The notes: a model not told the origin generated them from the sequence alone. A stretch of DNA of 64,000 nucleotides from Alcanivorax sp. DSM 26293 (GCF_900107995.1 NZ_FNUM01000006.1:186001-250000); one strand, 5' to 3'. Positions 52,125-63,010 are shown, numbered from the stretch's first letter. Numbers and translations are program-made.

Positions 52125-53086
52125 GCACCGCCCTCCTTGCGTTTCAGTTCTTCAATGGCGGCCAGCCCCGCACCGATTTCCGGCAGCGCCTGGGCCACAT
52201 TGCCGCCACCCAGTTCTTGCAGGGCCTTGCGCATCTGCGCCGCCCGCGGCTCATCTTCACGGAACCACTGGGCCAGCGTGGAGCGCGCCGTATCCAGGGC
52301 CTGCTGATAGGCCTTGGCCCGGCCCTGCATCAGGGCCAGTTGCGCTTGCTGCAGGCTACCGTCCAGCGTCAGTCGCACCAGGGACGCCTGCTCCGCGGAC
52401 AACGGCAGCGGCACCGCACCATCATGATGGCGCACATTCACGGGGAGCCGGTCGAGCACATCCTGCCACCAGGGCTGGCTCACTTCCGGCATGTCGCGCT
52501 CGGGGGGAGCTTCTTCCACCGGCACCGCCAGCTCGGCGACGATCTGACGCAGGGCGCCCAGGCGCAGCACCATGCCCTGTACGTCCACCTGGCCGGCGCC
52601 ACTGAGCTTTTCCATATCCATGGCCAGCGCCTGACGGGCCGGCAATACCTTGGGATCATCCAGACGTGCCAGGGTCTCATCGGCGGCTTTCAGCAAACGC
52701 CGCGCCGCAGACGCGTCCTGGGTCAGCAGCAGGCGCTGACTGGCCAGGCTGGCCAGCGCCCGCGCCTCATTGACCAGCCACAGGGTCTGGCCTCCGCTCT
52801 GCATGTCGGCCAGCACCGCCCGATCCTTGACCATGCGGGCGGCCAACTCCGCCTGCTTTTTCTCGAAGGAGGACAACGCACCCTGAACGTCGCTGCGCTG
52901 ACTGGCCATGGCGGCTTTCAATTCGCTGATCTGACCGGCAAGACCGGCCTTTTCTTTCTGCATCTGCTGGAATTGCTGCCAGCCCCACCAGCCACCGGCC
53001 CCCAGGGCCGCCAGAACCACCAACACCACCAGTACTACCCAGACGCTCTTGCCTGTCTGGCGGGAATAAAGACGTTCCTGCGTCAT
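52121..53086 (-). CDS. hemX: HemX-family membrane protein
   Basis: 321 aa. A single N-terminal transmembrane helix (VWVVLVVLVVLAALGAG, about 15-33) precedes a coiled-coil segment and a helical periplasmic domain containing LVNEARALASLASQRL, the HemX landmark. Annotated in databases as uroporphyrinogen-III C-methyltransferase, but it lacks a methyltransferase fold. Normally follows hemD closely; here a 316-bp spacer with a repeat separates them. Confidence 0.88.
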   Translation of the reverse strand: MTQERLYSRQTGKSVWVVLVVLVVLAALGAGGWWGWQQFQQMQKEKAGLAGQISELKAAMASQRSDVQGALSSFEKKQAELAARMVKDRAVLADMQSGGQTLWLVNEARALASLASQRLLLTQDASAARRLLKAADETLARLDDPKVLPARQALAMDMEKLSGAGQVDVQGMVLRLGALRQIVAELAVPVEEAPPERDMPEVSQPWWQDVLDRLPVNVRHHDGAVPLPLSAEQASLVRLTLDGSLQQAQLALMQGRAKAYQQALDTARSTLAQWFREDEPRAAQMRKALQELGGGNVAQALPEIGAGLAAIEELKRKEGGA

Positions 53087-53136
53087 GTCAGCTCCATGTT
53101 CTGATTATCTGGCACCCCCGAACGGGCGATCCGTAA

Positions 53137-53283
53137 AGCCTATTTAGGATCTATCCGCGGCTGCGTTGCCAGCCGCCGGCAAGGGCACGGGCTTGTGCAG
53201 GACAACATCACCGCACAATCCGACTCATGTACCCGATCAAACAACGAATTCCGGCGCGACGGCATATAGATCTTAAATAAGCT
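53137..53283. mobile_element. MITE-like element between hemD and hemX (candidate)
   Basis: Terminal inverted repeats of 18 bp with 16 matches: AGCCTATTTAGGATCTAT (53137-53154) and the inverse of AGCTTATTTAAGATCTAT (53266-53283). Total 147 bp, no coding frame. No clear target-site duplication. A separate 7-bp hairpin CTCAGCG/CGCTGAG (53284-53314) follows on the hemD side. The 53087-53402 gap contains no gene. Confidence 0.45.
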
Positions 53284-53402
53284 CTCAGCGAAAACCTTAA
53301 TTGGGGCTGCGCTGAGTGTCCATTAAACAATGTAATAGGGAAGGCAAACAGGGCATCAAATCGCTACCTTTGCCTGGAGAGGGACACCGTTATGCATGGA
53401 CG

Positions 53403-54101
53403 TCACATGGAAGGCAGCGCTGCCAGCATATCCTCATCGTGGGCGCTCGCCGCCACTCGCAATGGCCCGCCATGTTGCGCACGGACAGGTGTGGCCACCC
53501 GCTCTCCGGCGGCCACGACACCCACCGCAGAGGGGATGTGTCCGCTGATTGCCTGCCAGCTTTCCACGCTGGTGACCATGACCCAGTCGCATCCCTCGGG
53601 GCAATGGAAAGCGGTGCTGGGCACGCGACGGTAAAACGGCAGGGATACAACCTCGGCACCGCGCTCGGCAAGGGTCTTCGCCAACAGTTCCCGGCCGCTT
53701 TCTCCACGGCACAGCAACACTTTCTTTTCAGCCAGTTGCTGCAGGCAAGGCAGCGCCAGCACCGCTTCGGAATTGAACCCGCCATCCGGCACCGTCGGTT
53801 GCAGATGCCAACGGGAAATCTCTGCCGCCGTGGCCTTGCCCACCGCCAGCCAGTGAAGCCCCACCGGCCACTGTGGCCAGATATCCGCCATGGCGGTCAG
53901 AGCCAGGCGCGCAGCATTACTGCTGGCAAAGAAAACCGCATGAAACAGGTCCAGATCCATGAGTACCCGGCGGCTGGCATCGCTGACCGGCAACGGCTCG
54001 ATATGCAGGGCCGGGCTGTGCAGAGGCCGATGGCCAGCCCGGCTCAGGGCATCCATTAACGCCTGCTGCTGGCCCCGGGGACGGGTAATCAGCACCTGCA
54101 T
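53403..54101 (-). CDS. hemD: Uroporphyrinogen-III synthase
   Basis: 232 aa, two-lobed protein that closes hydroxymethylbilane to uroporphyrinogen III. Sequence conservation in this family is low; recognisable pieces are the start MQVLITRPRGQQQAL, FASSNAARLAL, VGKATAAEI, KKVLLCRGESGRELLAKTL, FYRRVP and VMVTSVESWQAI. Slightly shorter than E. coli HemD at the C-terminus. Begins 5 bp after hemC. Confidence 0.9.
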   Translation of the reverse strand: MQVLITRPRGQQQALMDALSRAGHRPLHSPALHIEPLPVSDASRRVLMDLDLFHAVFFASSNAARLALTAMADIWPQWPVGLHWLAVGKATAAEISRWHLQPTVPDGGFNSEAVLALPCLQQLAEKKVLLCRGESGRELLAKTLAERGAEVVSLPFYRRVPSTAFHCPEGCDWVMVTSVESWQAISGHIPSAVGVVAAGERVATPVRAQHGGPLRVAASAHDEDMLAALPSM

Positions 54102-54106
54102 GGCCG

Positions 54107-55039
54107 TTAGCTCCGCTCGTAGAGCGCCTTGAGGATCTCGTCCGCGCCCTGGGCCAGCAGTTGCTCGGCAATCTCCACGCCCAGCTCCGCGCCGCGCTCA
54201 CGGGGAGCACGACCTTCCGCGCGCAACACCTGCTTGCCGTTTTCTTCGGCAACCAGGCCGCGCAGCCATAGCTGTCCATCTTCCAGCAGGGCAAAACCGG
54301 CGATGGGCACCTGACAACCGCCCTCCAGGCGCCGGTTCATGGCGCGCTCCGCCACCACCCGATCCCAGGTATCCCGGTCACTGAGGGGGCTGAGCAGTTC
54401 GATGGTGCGGGCGTCACCATCGCGGCATTCGATACCCACTGCGCCCTGGCCCACCGCCGGCAAGGATTCTTCCGGCGGCATTTCGTAGCGGATCCGCTCG
54501 TGCATCTCCAGACGCTTGAGGCCGGCAGCCGCCAGGATAATGGCATCAAACTCCCCGGCATCCAGCTTGCCCAGCCGGGTCTGCACATTCCCGCGCAGGC
54601 TTTTTACCACCAGATCCGGACGATTGGCCTGCACCTGGGCCTGACGGCGCAGGCTGGACGTGCCGACGCAGGCCCCCTGGGGCAGCGCCGACAGGCTGTC
54701 GTGATGATTGGAGACGAAGGCATCGCGGGGATCTTCCCGCTCGCAGATCACCGGCAGCGCAAAGCCTTCCGGCAATTCCATGGGCACATCCTTCATGGAA
54801 TGCACGGCAATATCCGCACGACCGTCCATGATGGCCTCTTCCAATTCCTTCACGAACAGGCCCTTGCCACCGATTTTTGCCAGCGGGGTATCAAGAATCT
54901 TGTCCCCCTGGGTCTTGATTCGCACCAGCTCCACACTCAGGCCTTCGTGCAGACTTTCCAGACGCTGCTGAACGTATTCCGCCTGCCAGATGGCAAGCGG
55001 GCTGGAACGGGTGGCGATACGCAAGACTTCGCGGGACAT
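54107..55039 (-). CDS. hemC: Porphobilinogen deaminase
   Basis: 310 aa. HemC polymerises four porphobilinogens to hydroxymethylbilane. Cys242 in [11 protein letters not shown] holds the dipyrromethane cofactor; [26 protein letters not shown] (Asp and Ser/Lys substrate contacts) and [10 protein letters not shown] are the substrate-binding signatures. First gene of the hem operon, reading away from algR with the TRL-like gene between. Confidence 0.96.
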   Translation of the reverse strand: MSREVLRIATRSSPLAIWQAEYVQQRLESLHEGLSVELVRIKTQGDKILDTPLAKIGGKGLFVKELEEAIMDGRADIAVHSMKDVPMELPEGFALPVICEREDPRDAFVSNHHDSLSALPQGACVGTSSLRRQAQVQANRPDLVVKSLRGNVQTRLGKLDAGEFDAIILAAAGLKRLEMHERIRYEMPPEESLPAVGQGAVGIECRDGDARTIELLSPLSDRDTWDRVVAERAMNRRLEGGCQVPIAGFALLEDGQLWLRGLVAEENGKQVLRAEGRAPRERGAELGVEIAEQLLAQGADEILKALYERS

Positions 55040-55097
55040 GGGGGATCCTGTGATTCTGAAATGAGGAGGACAGTTTACAGGAAGAGACGCTCATACC

Positions 55098-55135
55098 GTA
55101 GGAGCCATGTTCGCCATGGCGAGCATGGCTCCTAC
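55098..55135. repeat. Short GTAGGAGC palindrome
   Basis: 38-bp near-perfect palindrome, GTAGGAGCCATG ... CATGGCTCCTAC, one mismatched pair, in the hemC upstream gap. A diverged half-copy with the same inner sequence lies at 34910-34936. Confidence 0.7.
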
Positions 55136-55153
55136 AAATTCAAAGGGGAGGAA

Positions 55154-55465
55154 TCAGTTGCCGTAAACCACCACGGTAAACTCCGCCAACACCCCGAAGA
55201 AATTCTGGGACTCATAATCCACGTGGTGGATCTCGGTGATGCCCCCGTTGCGGGCAGCGGTCTGGATGCTGGCATCGCCGGAGGCGATGATGCCGAGAAT
55301 GGAACGGGCACTGGCTCGGCCGACCCGGGTGGCTTTTTCCGTGGACGCGGTGGCAGTCAGGGGCGCTTTCACATTCCCGTATAACAGACCGGTCACCGGC
55401 ATGGCGGACGAGGCACAACCACTCAGTGCGACAGCACCGACCAGCAGAAGAAGAAGCTTTTTCAT
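55154..55465 (-). CDS. TRL-like family lipoprotein
   Basis: 103 aa from ATG 55465 (AGGAAATC upstream; the frame extends 12 codons further without a site). Lipobox ALSGC (Cys17). The mature protein has the TRL-like pattern: GLLYGNVKAPLTAT, then a Gly/Ala-rich SARSILGIIASGDASIQTAARNGGITEIHHVDYE, quoted in part, ending FTVVVYGN. Small periplasmic or outer-membrane lipoprotein of unknown role. Between hemC and algR, same strand. Confidence 0.85.
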   Translation of the reverse strand: MKKLLLLLVGAVALSGCASSAMPVTGLLYGNVKAPLTATASTEKATRVGRASARSILGIIASGDASIQTAARNGGITEIHHVDYESQNFFGVLAEFTVVVYGN

Positions 55466-55548
55466 GGCAGATTTCCTGTTCTTGTTATTAATGATTGGCA
55501 CATCTTCAGGGGCTCAAGGCTAGCACGCCCACCCCCCTCTGTTAACGC

Positions 55549-56289
55549 TTACAGATTCTGCAACACCCGGCGCAAACCTGCCACATGACGGCGGCTGACG
55601 GTCAGCCGTTCATCGATACCACGCAGACGTACCTGGTGGTGGCCGGCGGTGGCCATTTCCATCCCCTCGATAAACTTCAACGCCACCAGGGCATTGCGGT
55701 GTATACGCACAAACTGGTCACCAAATTCCGTTTCCAGCTCCTTGAGGGTTTCATCGATCAACACCTCACCTTCTCCGGAGCAGACGGTGACGTATTTCTG
55801 GTCGGCCAGGAAGTAGCGCACCTCATCCACCGGCACCAGTTCCAGCCCGCGATGGGTCCGGGCACTGATATGTCCACGGCGGCGGGGTTTTTCCTCACTG
55901 ACTTCCCTGCCGATTTCCGCCAGCTGCACCCGGTTCAAGGTACGGGCCTTGCCCAGGGCCGTTTCCAGGTCCCCGGCGCTGACCGGTTTCAGCAAATAGT
56001 CCACCGCATGGACCTTGAAGGCCTGCAGGGCATGCTCATCATAGGCCGTGCAGAAAATCAGCGCCGGCGGATTATCCATCTTGCTGAGATGCTCGGCGGC
56101 TTCCATACCATCCATTTCCGGCATGCGAATATCCATCAGGATCACATCCGGCCTGGTGGCCTGGGCCTGCTCAATGGCTTCCCGGCCGTTAGCCGCTTCT
56201 GCCACCACTTCAACCCCGTCGGTCTTTTCCACCAGCCGCTTGAGCCGGTCCCGCGCCAGTTGTTCGTCGTCGCACACAAGCACCCGCAT
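55549..56289 (-). CDS. algR: LytTR response regulator AlgR
   Basis: 246 aa from ATG 56289 (AAGGA eight bases upstream; the in-frame ATG three codons earlier is too close to it). The receiver domain has MRVLVCDDE, phospho-acceptor Asp53 in LMDIRMPEMDG and Lys in YLLKPVSAGD; the C-terminal LytTR domain has YVTVCSGEGEVLIDETLKELE and FVRIHRNALVAL. In Pseudomonas AlgR controls alginate, twitching and virulence. Here it is 15 bp downstream of its sensor gene, next to hemC and argH as in Pseudomonas. Confidence 0.93.
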   Translation of the reverse strand: MRVLVCDDEQLARDRLKRLVEKTDGVEVVAEAANGREAIEQAQATRPDVILMDIRMPEMDGMEAAEHLSKMDNPPALIFCTAYDEHALQAFKVHAVDYLLKPVSAGDLETALGKARTLNRVQLAEIGREVSEEKPRRRGHISARTHRGLELVPVDEVRYFLADQKYVTVCSGEGEVLIDETLKELETEFGDQFVRIHRNALVALKFIEGMEMATAGHHQVRLRGIDERLTVSRRHVAGLRRVLQNL

Positions 56290-56304
56290 AATTCCCATCC
56301 TTTT

Positions 56305-57342
56305 TTATTGCAGCGGATATCGAATTTCGATCTCGTATTCTTTTTGTTGCGGCCGTGACTCCACCGCCACCTCGTCACCATACAATGCTTCCAGCCGGTG
56401 ACGAATGTTCTCCAGCGCCATACGGTTACCCTGGTGATGCCCCCCGCCTTCCGGTTTGGGGTTACTCACCGAGAGCACCAAGTCGCCATTTTCTGCCAGC
56501 GCCCGGATTGTCACCACGCCGCCGGCGGTTAATGGCTGTATGCCATGATAAATGGCATTTTCGAGCAAGGGTTGCAAGGTTAACAGCGGAATCATCACGG
56601 TTTTTGCTTCCACGCGAATGTCCCACTCCACCTGCAACCGCTCGCCCATGCGCAATTGTTCAATATGAATGTAGCGCCGGCACAGCTCCAGTTCTTCTTC
56701 CAGCGTCGCCTCATTGCCGATATTTTTCAGGCTGGCACGGAACAGCACCGACAGGTCTTCCACCACCTTTTCGGCGGCGTCCGGGTCCACCGCGATCAGG
56801 CTGGCAATAATGTTCATGGAATTAAACAGGAAATGCGGGCGGATACGCGACTGCAAGGCTTGGATGCGCGCCTGCAATTCTGCCTGCCCCTTTTGCCGCA
56901 ACTGCTCCTGCACATAGAAATAGCGCATGACCAGGCCGGCAATAATCGCGGCAATCAGGCCATTAACGGCAATTTCCCAGGACCACAATGTGCCCGGTAC
57001 AAGACTTCCTGTGACCCAGCCCATGACCAAAGTCGCCACCACACTGAATACCAGGGTGTCGATCACCACCAGCAACACCACGGCCACCGCCGCCCACGCC
57101 GGCGCCAGCCGATTCAGACGGGACCGCAACTGGCAGACCAGTGCCGCCGAGGTCAGCCCCACCCATTGCACAAACAGGGAGGTAATCGCCAGCCGGCCCA
57201 TGCTGAAATCGCTGTAGTACGTGGCCACCAGGTTGATCACCAGGGCCATCAGCTCGGCTACCACCACCACCACCAGCACCGCACGGGTGCTGCACAGGTC
57301 GGGCAGGAAACTGGAGTTGGGCTGGTCGTCCGTGGCCGCCAT
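56305..57342 (-). CDS. algZ: LytS-type sensor kinase AlgZ (FimS)
   Basis: 345 aa. About four transmembrane helices (25-130), then a His_kinase domain with RPHFLFNSMNIIASLI (phospho-His in the L-x-P-H-F-x-F-N type motif) and an atypical ATPase region LQPLLENAIYHGI. This HisKA-less architecture is typical of AlgZ/LytS partners of LytTR regulators. The first gene of an algZ-algR operon. Confidence 0.92.
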   Translation of the reverse strand: MAATDDQPNSSFLPDLCSTRAVLVVVVVAELMALVINLVATYYSDFSMGRLAITSLFVQWVGLTSAALVCQLRSRLNRLAPAWAAVAVVLLVVIDTLVFSVVATLVMGWVTGSLVPGTLWSWEIAVNGLIAAIIAGLVMRYFYVQEQLRQKGQAELQARIQALQSRIRPHFLFNSMNIIASLIAVDPDAAEKVVEDLSVLFRASLKNIGNEATLEEELELCRRYIHIEQLRMGERLQVEWDIRVEAKTVMIPLLTLQPLLENAIYHGIQPLTAGGVVTIRALAENGDLVLSVSNPKPEGGGHHQGNRMALENIRHRLEALYGDEVAVESRPQQKEYEIEIRYPLQ

Positions 57343-57484
57343 CGTGGCTCCCGTCAGTAAAAATCACTAGTTACAGGCAGTTATACCTCAAGCCGTCAGA
57401 TCACCCAAGTAATACCCGCAGGCTACGTCGAGTATGCCAGGAGTGATTCAGCGGCTCCCTGATGTTCAGGGGGGCCCCGGTCCC

Positions 57485-57493
57485 TGCTATACT
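57485..57493 (+). promoter_or_regulatory. Extended -10 promoter for argH
   Basis: TGCTATACT (TG-n-TATACT) on the plus strand, about 42 bp before the argH ATG. No clear -35. Confidence 0.5.
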
Positions 57494-57534
57494 GCGCGCC
57501 TCGCAAATCCGGCTTTATGCATGGGAACCGTACG

Positions 57535-58935
57535 ATGACCGACAAGCAGCAGAACAAACTCTGGGGCGGCCGCTTCAGCGAATCCACCGACCAGTTCGTG
57601 CAGGAATTCACCGCCAGCGTGAATTTCGACCGACGCATGTACCGTCAGGACATCTTCGGCTCCCAGGCCCACGCCACCATGCTGGCGGAGGTAGGCGTGC
57701 TCACCAAGGAAGAGCGCGACGCCATCATCAATGGCCTGGCGGAAATCCAGAAAGAGATCGAAGCCGGCGAATTCCAGTGGTCCGTTGCCCTGGAAGACGT
57801 GCACATGAACATTGAAGCGCGGCTCACCGACAAGATCGGCATCACCGGCAAGAAACTGCACACCGGCCGCTCCCGGAACGACCAGGTGGCCACCGATATC
57901 CGCCTGTGGCTGCGTGACGAGATGCTGATTCTGGAAGAACAGTATCTGCACCTGATGACCGGTCTGCTGGACCTGGCCGAGCGCGAAGCGGCCACCATCA
58001 TGCCCGGTTTCACCCACCTGCAGACCGCCCAGCCGGTGACCTTCGGGCACCATCTGCTGGCCTGGTTCGAAATGCTCAAGCGTGACCGCGAGCGGTTGCT
58101 GGACTGCAAGAAGCGGGTCAACCGCATGCCCCTGGGCGCCGCGGCACTGGCCGGCACCACCTACCCGATCAACCGGGAGCGCACCTGCGAGTTGCTGGGC
58201 TTTGACGGCATCTGCGAAAACTCCCTGGACGCGGTGAGCGACCGGGACTTCGCCATCGAATTCTGCGCCCTGGCCGCCCTGACCATGACCCACCTGTCAC
58301 GGATCAGCGAAGAGCTGGTGCTGTGGACCAGCGCCCAGTTCAACTTCATCAATCTGCCCGACCGCTTCTGTACCGGCAGCTCCATCATGCCGCAGAAGAA
58401 GAACCCGGATGTGCCGGAACTGGTTCGCGGCAAGACCGGTCGCGTGAATGGTCATCTGATCAGCCTGCTGACCCTGATGAAGAGCCAGCCGCTGGCCTAC
58501 AACAAGGACAACCAGGAAGATAAAGAACCGCTCTACGACGCCGTGGACACTCTCAAGGGCAGCCTGCGCGCCTTTGGCGACATGGTGCCGGCCCTGGAAC
58601 CCAACCGGGAAGTGATGCGCGAAGCGGCCCGCCGTGGCTTCGCCACCGCTACCGATCTGGCCGACTACCTGGTACGCAAGGGCATTGCCTTCCGCGATTC
58701 CCACGAAATTGTCGGCAAGGCCGTGGCCTATGGGGTAGAGAAGAAGAAAGACCTGAGCGACATGTCCCTGTCCGAACTCAAGCAGTTCAGCGACCAGATC
58801 GAGGACGACGTGTTTGACGTGCTCACCCTGGAAGGCTCGGTCAGTGCCCGCAACCATATCGGGGGTACCGCCCCGGACCAGGTGCGCGCCGCAGTTGCCC
58901 GTGCCCGTGAAGCGCTGGACAATACCGGCAACTGA
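57535..58935 (+). CDS. argH: Argininosuccinate lyase
   Basis: 466 aa from ATG 57535 ([16 protein letters not shown] aligns with family starts; a start six codons earlier is possible). The fumarase/aspartase superfamily signature [15 protein letters not shown] holds the catalytic serine loop; [12 protein letters not shown] and [12 protein letters not shown] are the other conserved regions. Last step of arginine synthesis. Opposite orientation to algZ. Confidence 0.96.
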   Translation: MTDKQQNKLWGGRFSESTDQFVQEFTASVNFDRRMYRQDIFGSQAHATMLAEVGVLTKEERDAIINGLAEIQKEIEAGEFQWSVALEDVHMNIEARLTDKIGITGKKLHTGRSRNDQVATDIRLWLRDEMLILEEQYLHLMTGLLDLAEREAATIMPGFTHLQTAQPVTFGHHLLAWFEMLKRDRERLLDCKKRVNRMPLGAAALAGTTYPINRERTCELLGFDGICENSLDAVSDRDFAIEFCALAALTMTHLSRISEELVLWTSAQFNFINLPDRFCTGSSIMPQKKNPDVPELVRGKTGRVNGHLISLLTLMKSQPLAYNKDNQEDKEPLYDAVDTLKGSLRAFGDMVPALEPNREVMREAARRGFATATDLADYLVRKGIAFRDSHEIVGKAVAYGVEKKKDLSDMSLSELKQFSDQIEDDVFDVLTLEGSVSARNHIGGTAPDQVRAAVARAREALDNTGN

Positions 58936-58995
58936 TCAACGTCGGGCGGAAAGCACGCCGCGATCCGCCTTCGCACGCACACTCGGAGCTTGATG

Positions 58996-59160
58996 ATGCG
59001 CATCATCGCCCTGCTATTTGTCGTTCTGCTGGCCGGCTGCGGCCAGAAAGGTCCGCTTTACTTCGCCCCTGAAGAACCCGCCGCCGAGCCGGTCGCGACT
59101 CAGGACGACAACACCGACCAACCCGCCGTATCCGACCAGGATGACGGGGAACAGGAATAA
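58996..59160 (+). CDS. lptM: LPS translocon maturation chaperone LptM (YifL-like lipoprotein)
   Basis: 54 aa lipoprotein. MRIIALLFVVLLAGCGQKGPLYF: lipobox LLAGC, followed by G-Q-K-G-P-L-Y, the diagnostic LptM/YifL pattern. The remainder is acidic and disordered (EEPAAEPVATQDDN...). The ATG at 58996 has GGAG seven bases upstream; the ATG one codon earlier is four bases away. LptM assists LptD maturation. Precedes lysA by 2 bp, the conserved lptM-lysA order. Confidence 0.9.
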   Translation: MRIIALLFVVLLAGCGQKGPLYFAPEEPAAEPVATQDDNTDQPAVSDQDDGEQE

Positions 59161-59162
59161 TC

Positions 59163-60404
<1,242 letters not shown>

Positions 60405-60408
60405 GCCC

Positions 60409-61893
60409 TTACCCTTGCGAGGCGCGCCCCTCGCCGGCCAATGCCGGCGGGGTCAGGCGCAGCACCTTGATCCCCAGCCAGGCATACACCAGCGCCAGCA
60501 GCGGATTGATCAGGTTGAAAAACGCAAAGAACAGATAGTCTGTCACCGGCACCAGCAGCACCGACTGCATGTAGGCCCCGCAGGTATTCCAGGGAATCAG
60601 CGGGCTGGTGATAGTGCCACCGTCCTCCAGCGCCCGGGACAGATTCACCGGCGCCAGCCCTTCCTTTTCATAGGCCTCACGGAACATGCGCCCGGGCATG
60701 ATGATGGAAATGTACTGGTCGGCAGTGAGGATGTTGCTGCCCAGGCAGGTGGCCAGCGTCGCCGTGATCAACCCCGCCGCGCCCTTCACCGCCGCCAGCA
60801 ACCCTTCAATCAGCTTTGCCAGCAAGCCCGCATACTCCATGACGGCGCCAAACGTCATGGCGCAAAGAATCAGCCAGACCGTGTTGAGCATGGACGCCAT
60901 GCCACCCCCGGACAGCAGATCATTGAGCGCCGCATCGCCGGTTTCCACGGTGATGCCCGCATAGAAGGTCTGCCACACCACTTTCAGTGACGCCACCATA
61001 TCCGCCTGCGCCACGCCCGCCTGGGCGGCAATGGCCTCGGGCTGGAACAACAGCGCCCAGACCCCGCCCAGCAAGGCCCCCAGGAAAATTGCCGGCAACG
61101 CCGGCATGCGTTTGAGCGCCAGCACCAGTAAGACCAGCAGGGGAATCAGGTGCAGAAAGGAAATATGGAACTGGCTATCCAGGCCAGCCAGTAGCGGACG
61201 AATACGATCCACCGAGTCACCGGCCACCTCCGCGTTAAATCCCATGAACAGGAAAATCAGCAGGGCGATGACGATGGAGGGGACCGTGGTCCACAGCATC
61301 AACCGGATATGGGCAAACAGATCCGAGCCGGCCACTGCCGGAGCCAGGTTGGTGGTTTCGGAAAGCGGTGAAATCTTGTCGCCGAAATAGGCCCCGGAGA
61401 CCACCGCCCCGGCGGCCACCGGCAGCGATAACCCCAGGCCGCTGGCCACCCCGATCAATGCCACCCCCACGGTGGCCGCCACCGTCCAGCTGGAACCGAT
61501 ACTCAGGGCAATAATGGCGCAGATCAGGCAGGCCGCCGCATAAAACAGGGCCGGATTCATCAGCTCCAGCCCGAAATAGATCAGCGACGGTACAATGCCG
61601 GCCAGGCGCCAGGTGCCGATCAGGGCACCCACACTAAGCAGAATCAACACCGCCCCCAGGGCCACGGCAATGCCCTTGATCATGGCGGTCTCGATCTCCC
61701 GCCAGGTCATGCCGTTCTTGAAGGCGATCAGCGACGCCAGCCCGGCGCAGAACAACAGGGCAATCTGGTTGGGGCCGGAAGAGGCACTGTCGCCGTAGAG
61801 GTACACCGCCGCCGCCAGCAACACCACCAGCACCACGATGGGCAGCAGGGCATCGAACAGGCTGGGGCGACGGTGTGAAGAGGACTGTGTCAT
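60409..61893 (-). CDS. nhaC: Na+/H+ antiporter, NhaC family
   Basis: 494 aa with about twelve transmembrane helices. The region ALSIGSSWTVAATVGVALIGVASGLGL and YFGDKISPLSETTNLAPAVAG (quoted in parts: FGDKISPLSETTNLA) is characteristic of NhaC antiporters, as is the second-half SNILTADQYISIIMPGRMF and WNTCGAY. It would expel sodium in exchange for protons, useful in saline or alkaline water. Single gene inserted in the lysA-dapF interval, convergent with lysA (4 bp). Confidence 0.92.
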   Translation of the reverse strand: MTQSSSHRRPSLFDALLPIVVLVVLLAAAVYLYGDSASSGPNQIALLFCAGLASLIAFKNGMTWREIETAMIKGIAVALGAVLILLSVGALIGTWRLAGIVPSLIYFGLELMNPALFYAAACLICAIIALSIGSSWTVAATVGVALIGVASGLGLSLPVAAGAVVSGAYFGDKISPLSETTNLAPAVAGSDLFAHIRLMLWTTVPSIVIALLIFLFMGFNAEVAGDSVDRIRPLLAGLDSQFHISFLHLIPLLVLLVLALKRMPALPAIFLGALLGGVWALLFQPEAIAAQAGVAQADMVASLKVVWQTFYAGITVETGDAALNDLLSGGGMASMLNTVWLILCAMTFGAVMEYAGLLAKLIEGLLAAVKGAAGLITATLATCLGSNILTADQYISIIMPGRMFREAYEKEGLAPVNLSRALEDGGTITSPLIPWNTCGAYMQSVLLVPVTDYLFFAFFNLINPLLALVYAWLGIKVLRLTPPALAGEGRASQG

Positions 61894-62025
61894 GGCTGGC
61901 TACAAGACGGTGTCTTTCCGGTTATGGGCCTTCGCCGGCGAGTGAGCGCTTACCGGGGGCACGAAAAGCGGCGCAGTCTACCAGCACCCTGGCAAAGGCG
62001 CATTGCCGGTGGTCGGCCTGCTCGA

Positions 62026-62104
62026 CGAGTAACGAGTAGCGAGTTTCGAAATGCGCAGCAGTGGATTTTCGCTCCTTGCTCCTCGTATCTCGTATCGTAT
62101 CTCG
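62026..62104. repeat. Heptad inverted-repeat element
   Basis: Left units 62026-62053 (CGAGTAA, CGAGTAG, CGAGTTT, CGAAATG); right arm 62065-62104 in inverse sense (ATTTTCG, CTCCTTG, CTCCTCG, TATCTCG, a 5-bp partial unit, TATCTCG). Spacer 11 bp. In the gap between nhaC and rlmJ; ends about 12 bp from the rlmJ stop. Confidence 0.72.
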
Positions 62105-62115
62105 TAAAGGCGCTG

Positions 62116-62958
62116 TCAGGCCTCGCCAGTCAGCTCTCTAACCAGAGTATGGCCGTTGGGTTCGCACAGTGCACTCTTGAGCACCGGCATGGCCTGGGCC
62201 ATATGCTGGGCCAGCGTGTAGGGCGGATTGATGATCAGCATGCCGGAGCCGGTCATGCCCCGGCCGGAGGCATCCGGGCGCGGACAGCACTCCACCCGCA
62301 GCAGGTTGGGGATCTCCGCCTTGACAAAACGGCGGATGAAACTTTCGGTACGGTTGCGATCCAGCACCGGGTACCAGATGGCATAAGTGGCAGTGGAGAA
62401 ACGCTCCATGGCCATCTGCAGCGCCGGCAACAGCCCCAGGTAGTCCGCTTCCATTTCATAGGAAGGATCGATCAGCACCAAGCCACGGCGATGCTGGGGC
62501 GGCAGCATCGCCTTGAATCCCTGCCAGGCATCCAGCTTCTCCACCCGCACCCGCTTGTCATCGGCAAAGCGACGCTGCAGCAACTCGAAGTCGGTGCTGT
62601 GCAGCTCGGTACATTGCAACCGGTCCTGTTCCCGCAACAGGCTGGCGCTGATCAGCGGCGACCCCGGGTACTCGGTAAGCTTGCCCACCGGATTGAGCTT
62701 TTTTACCAGCGCCACGTATTGATCAATCACCCCCACGCCAGTGCGGCTATCCATCAACCGGGCAATGCCATCCTGGTATTCCCCCGTCTTCTGCATATGC
62801 TCGCTGGCAATGGCATAACTGCCGGCCCCGGCATGGGTATCGTGCACCGTGAAGGGTTTCTCCTTTTTCTTCAGGTACTCGATGATCGCCACCTGGACGA
62901 TGTGCTTGAGGACATCGGCAAAATTGCCGGCGTGGTAGCTGTGGCGGTAGGAAAGCAT
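62116..62958 (-). CDS. rlmJ: 23S rRNA (adenine(2030)-N(6))-methyltransferase RlmJ
   Basis: 280 aa SAM-dependent methyltransferase. The start MLSYRHSYHAGNFADVLKH is the RlmJ hallmark, followed by DTHAGAGSY (SAM loop) and LVLIDPSYEME. The catalytic N6-adenine motif is D-P-S-Y rather than D-P-P-Y. The C-terminal GSGMLIINPPY is also conserved. Opposite strand to dapF and alone. Confidence 0.94.
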   Translation of the reverse strand: MLSYRHSYHAGNFADVLKHIVQVAIIEYLKKKEKPFTVHDTHAGAGSYAIASEHMQKTGEYQDGIARLMDSRTGVGVIDQYVALVKKLNPVGKLTEYPGSPLISASLLREQDRLQCTELHSTDFELLQRRFADDKRVRVEKLDAWQGFKAMLPPQHRRGLVLIDPSYEMEADYLGLLPALQMAMERFSTATYAIWYPVLDRNRTESFIRRFVKAEIPNLLRVECCPRPDASGRGMTGSGMLIINPPYTLAQHMAQAMPVLKSALCEPNGHTLVRELTGEA

Positions 62959-63010
62959 GGTGGCAACCTGAAGAAATGTAAGGGCACATTGTACACCTGA
63001 CGCCGTCCAT

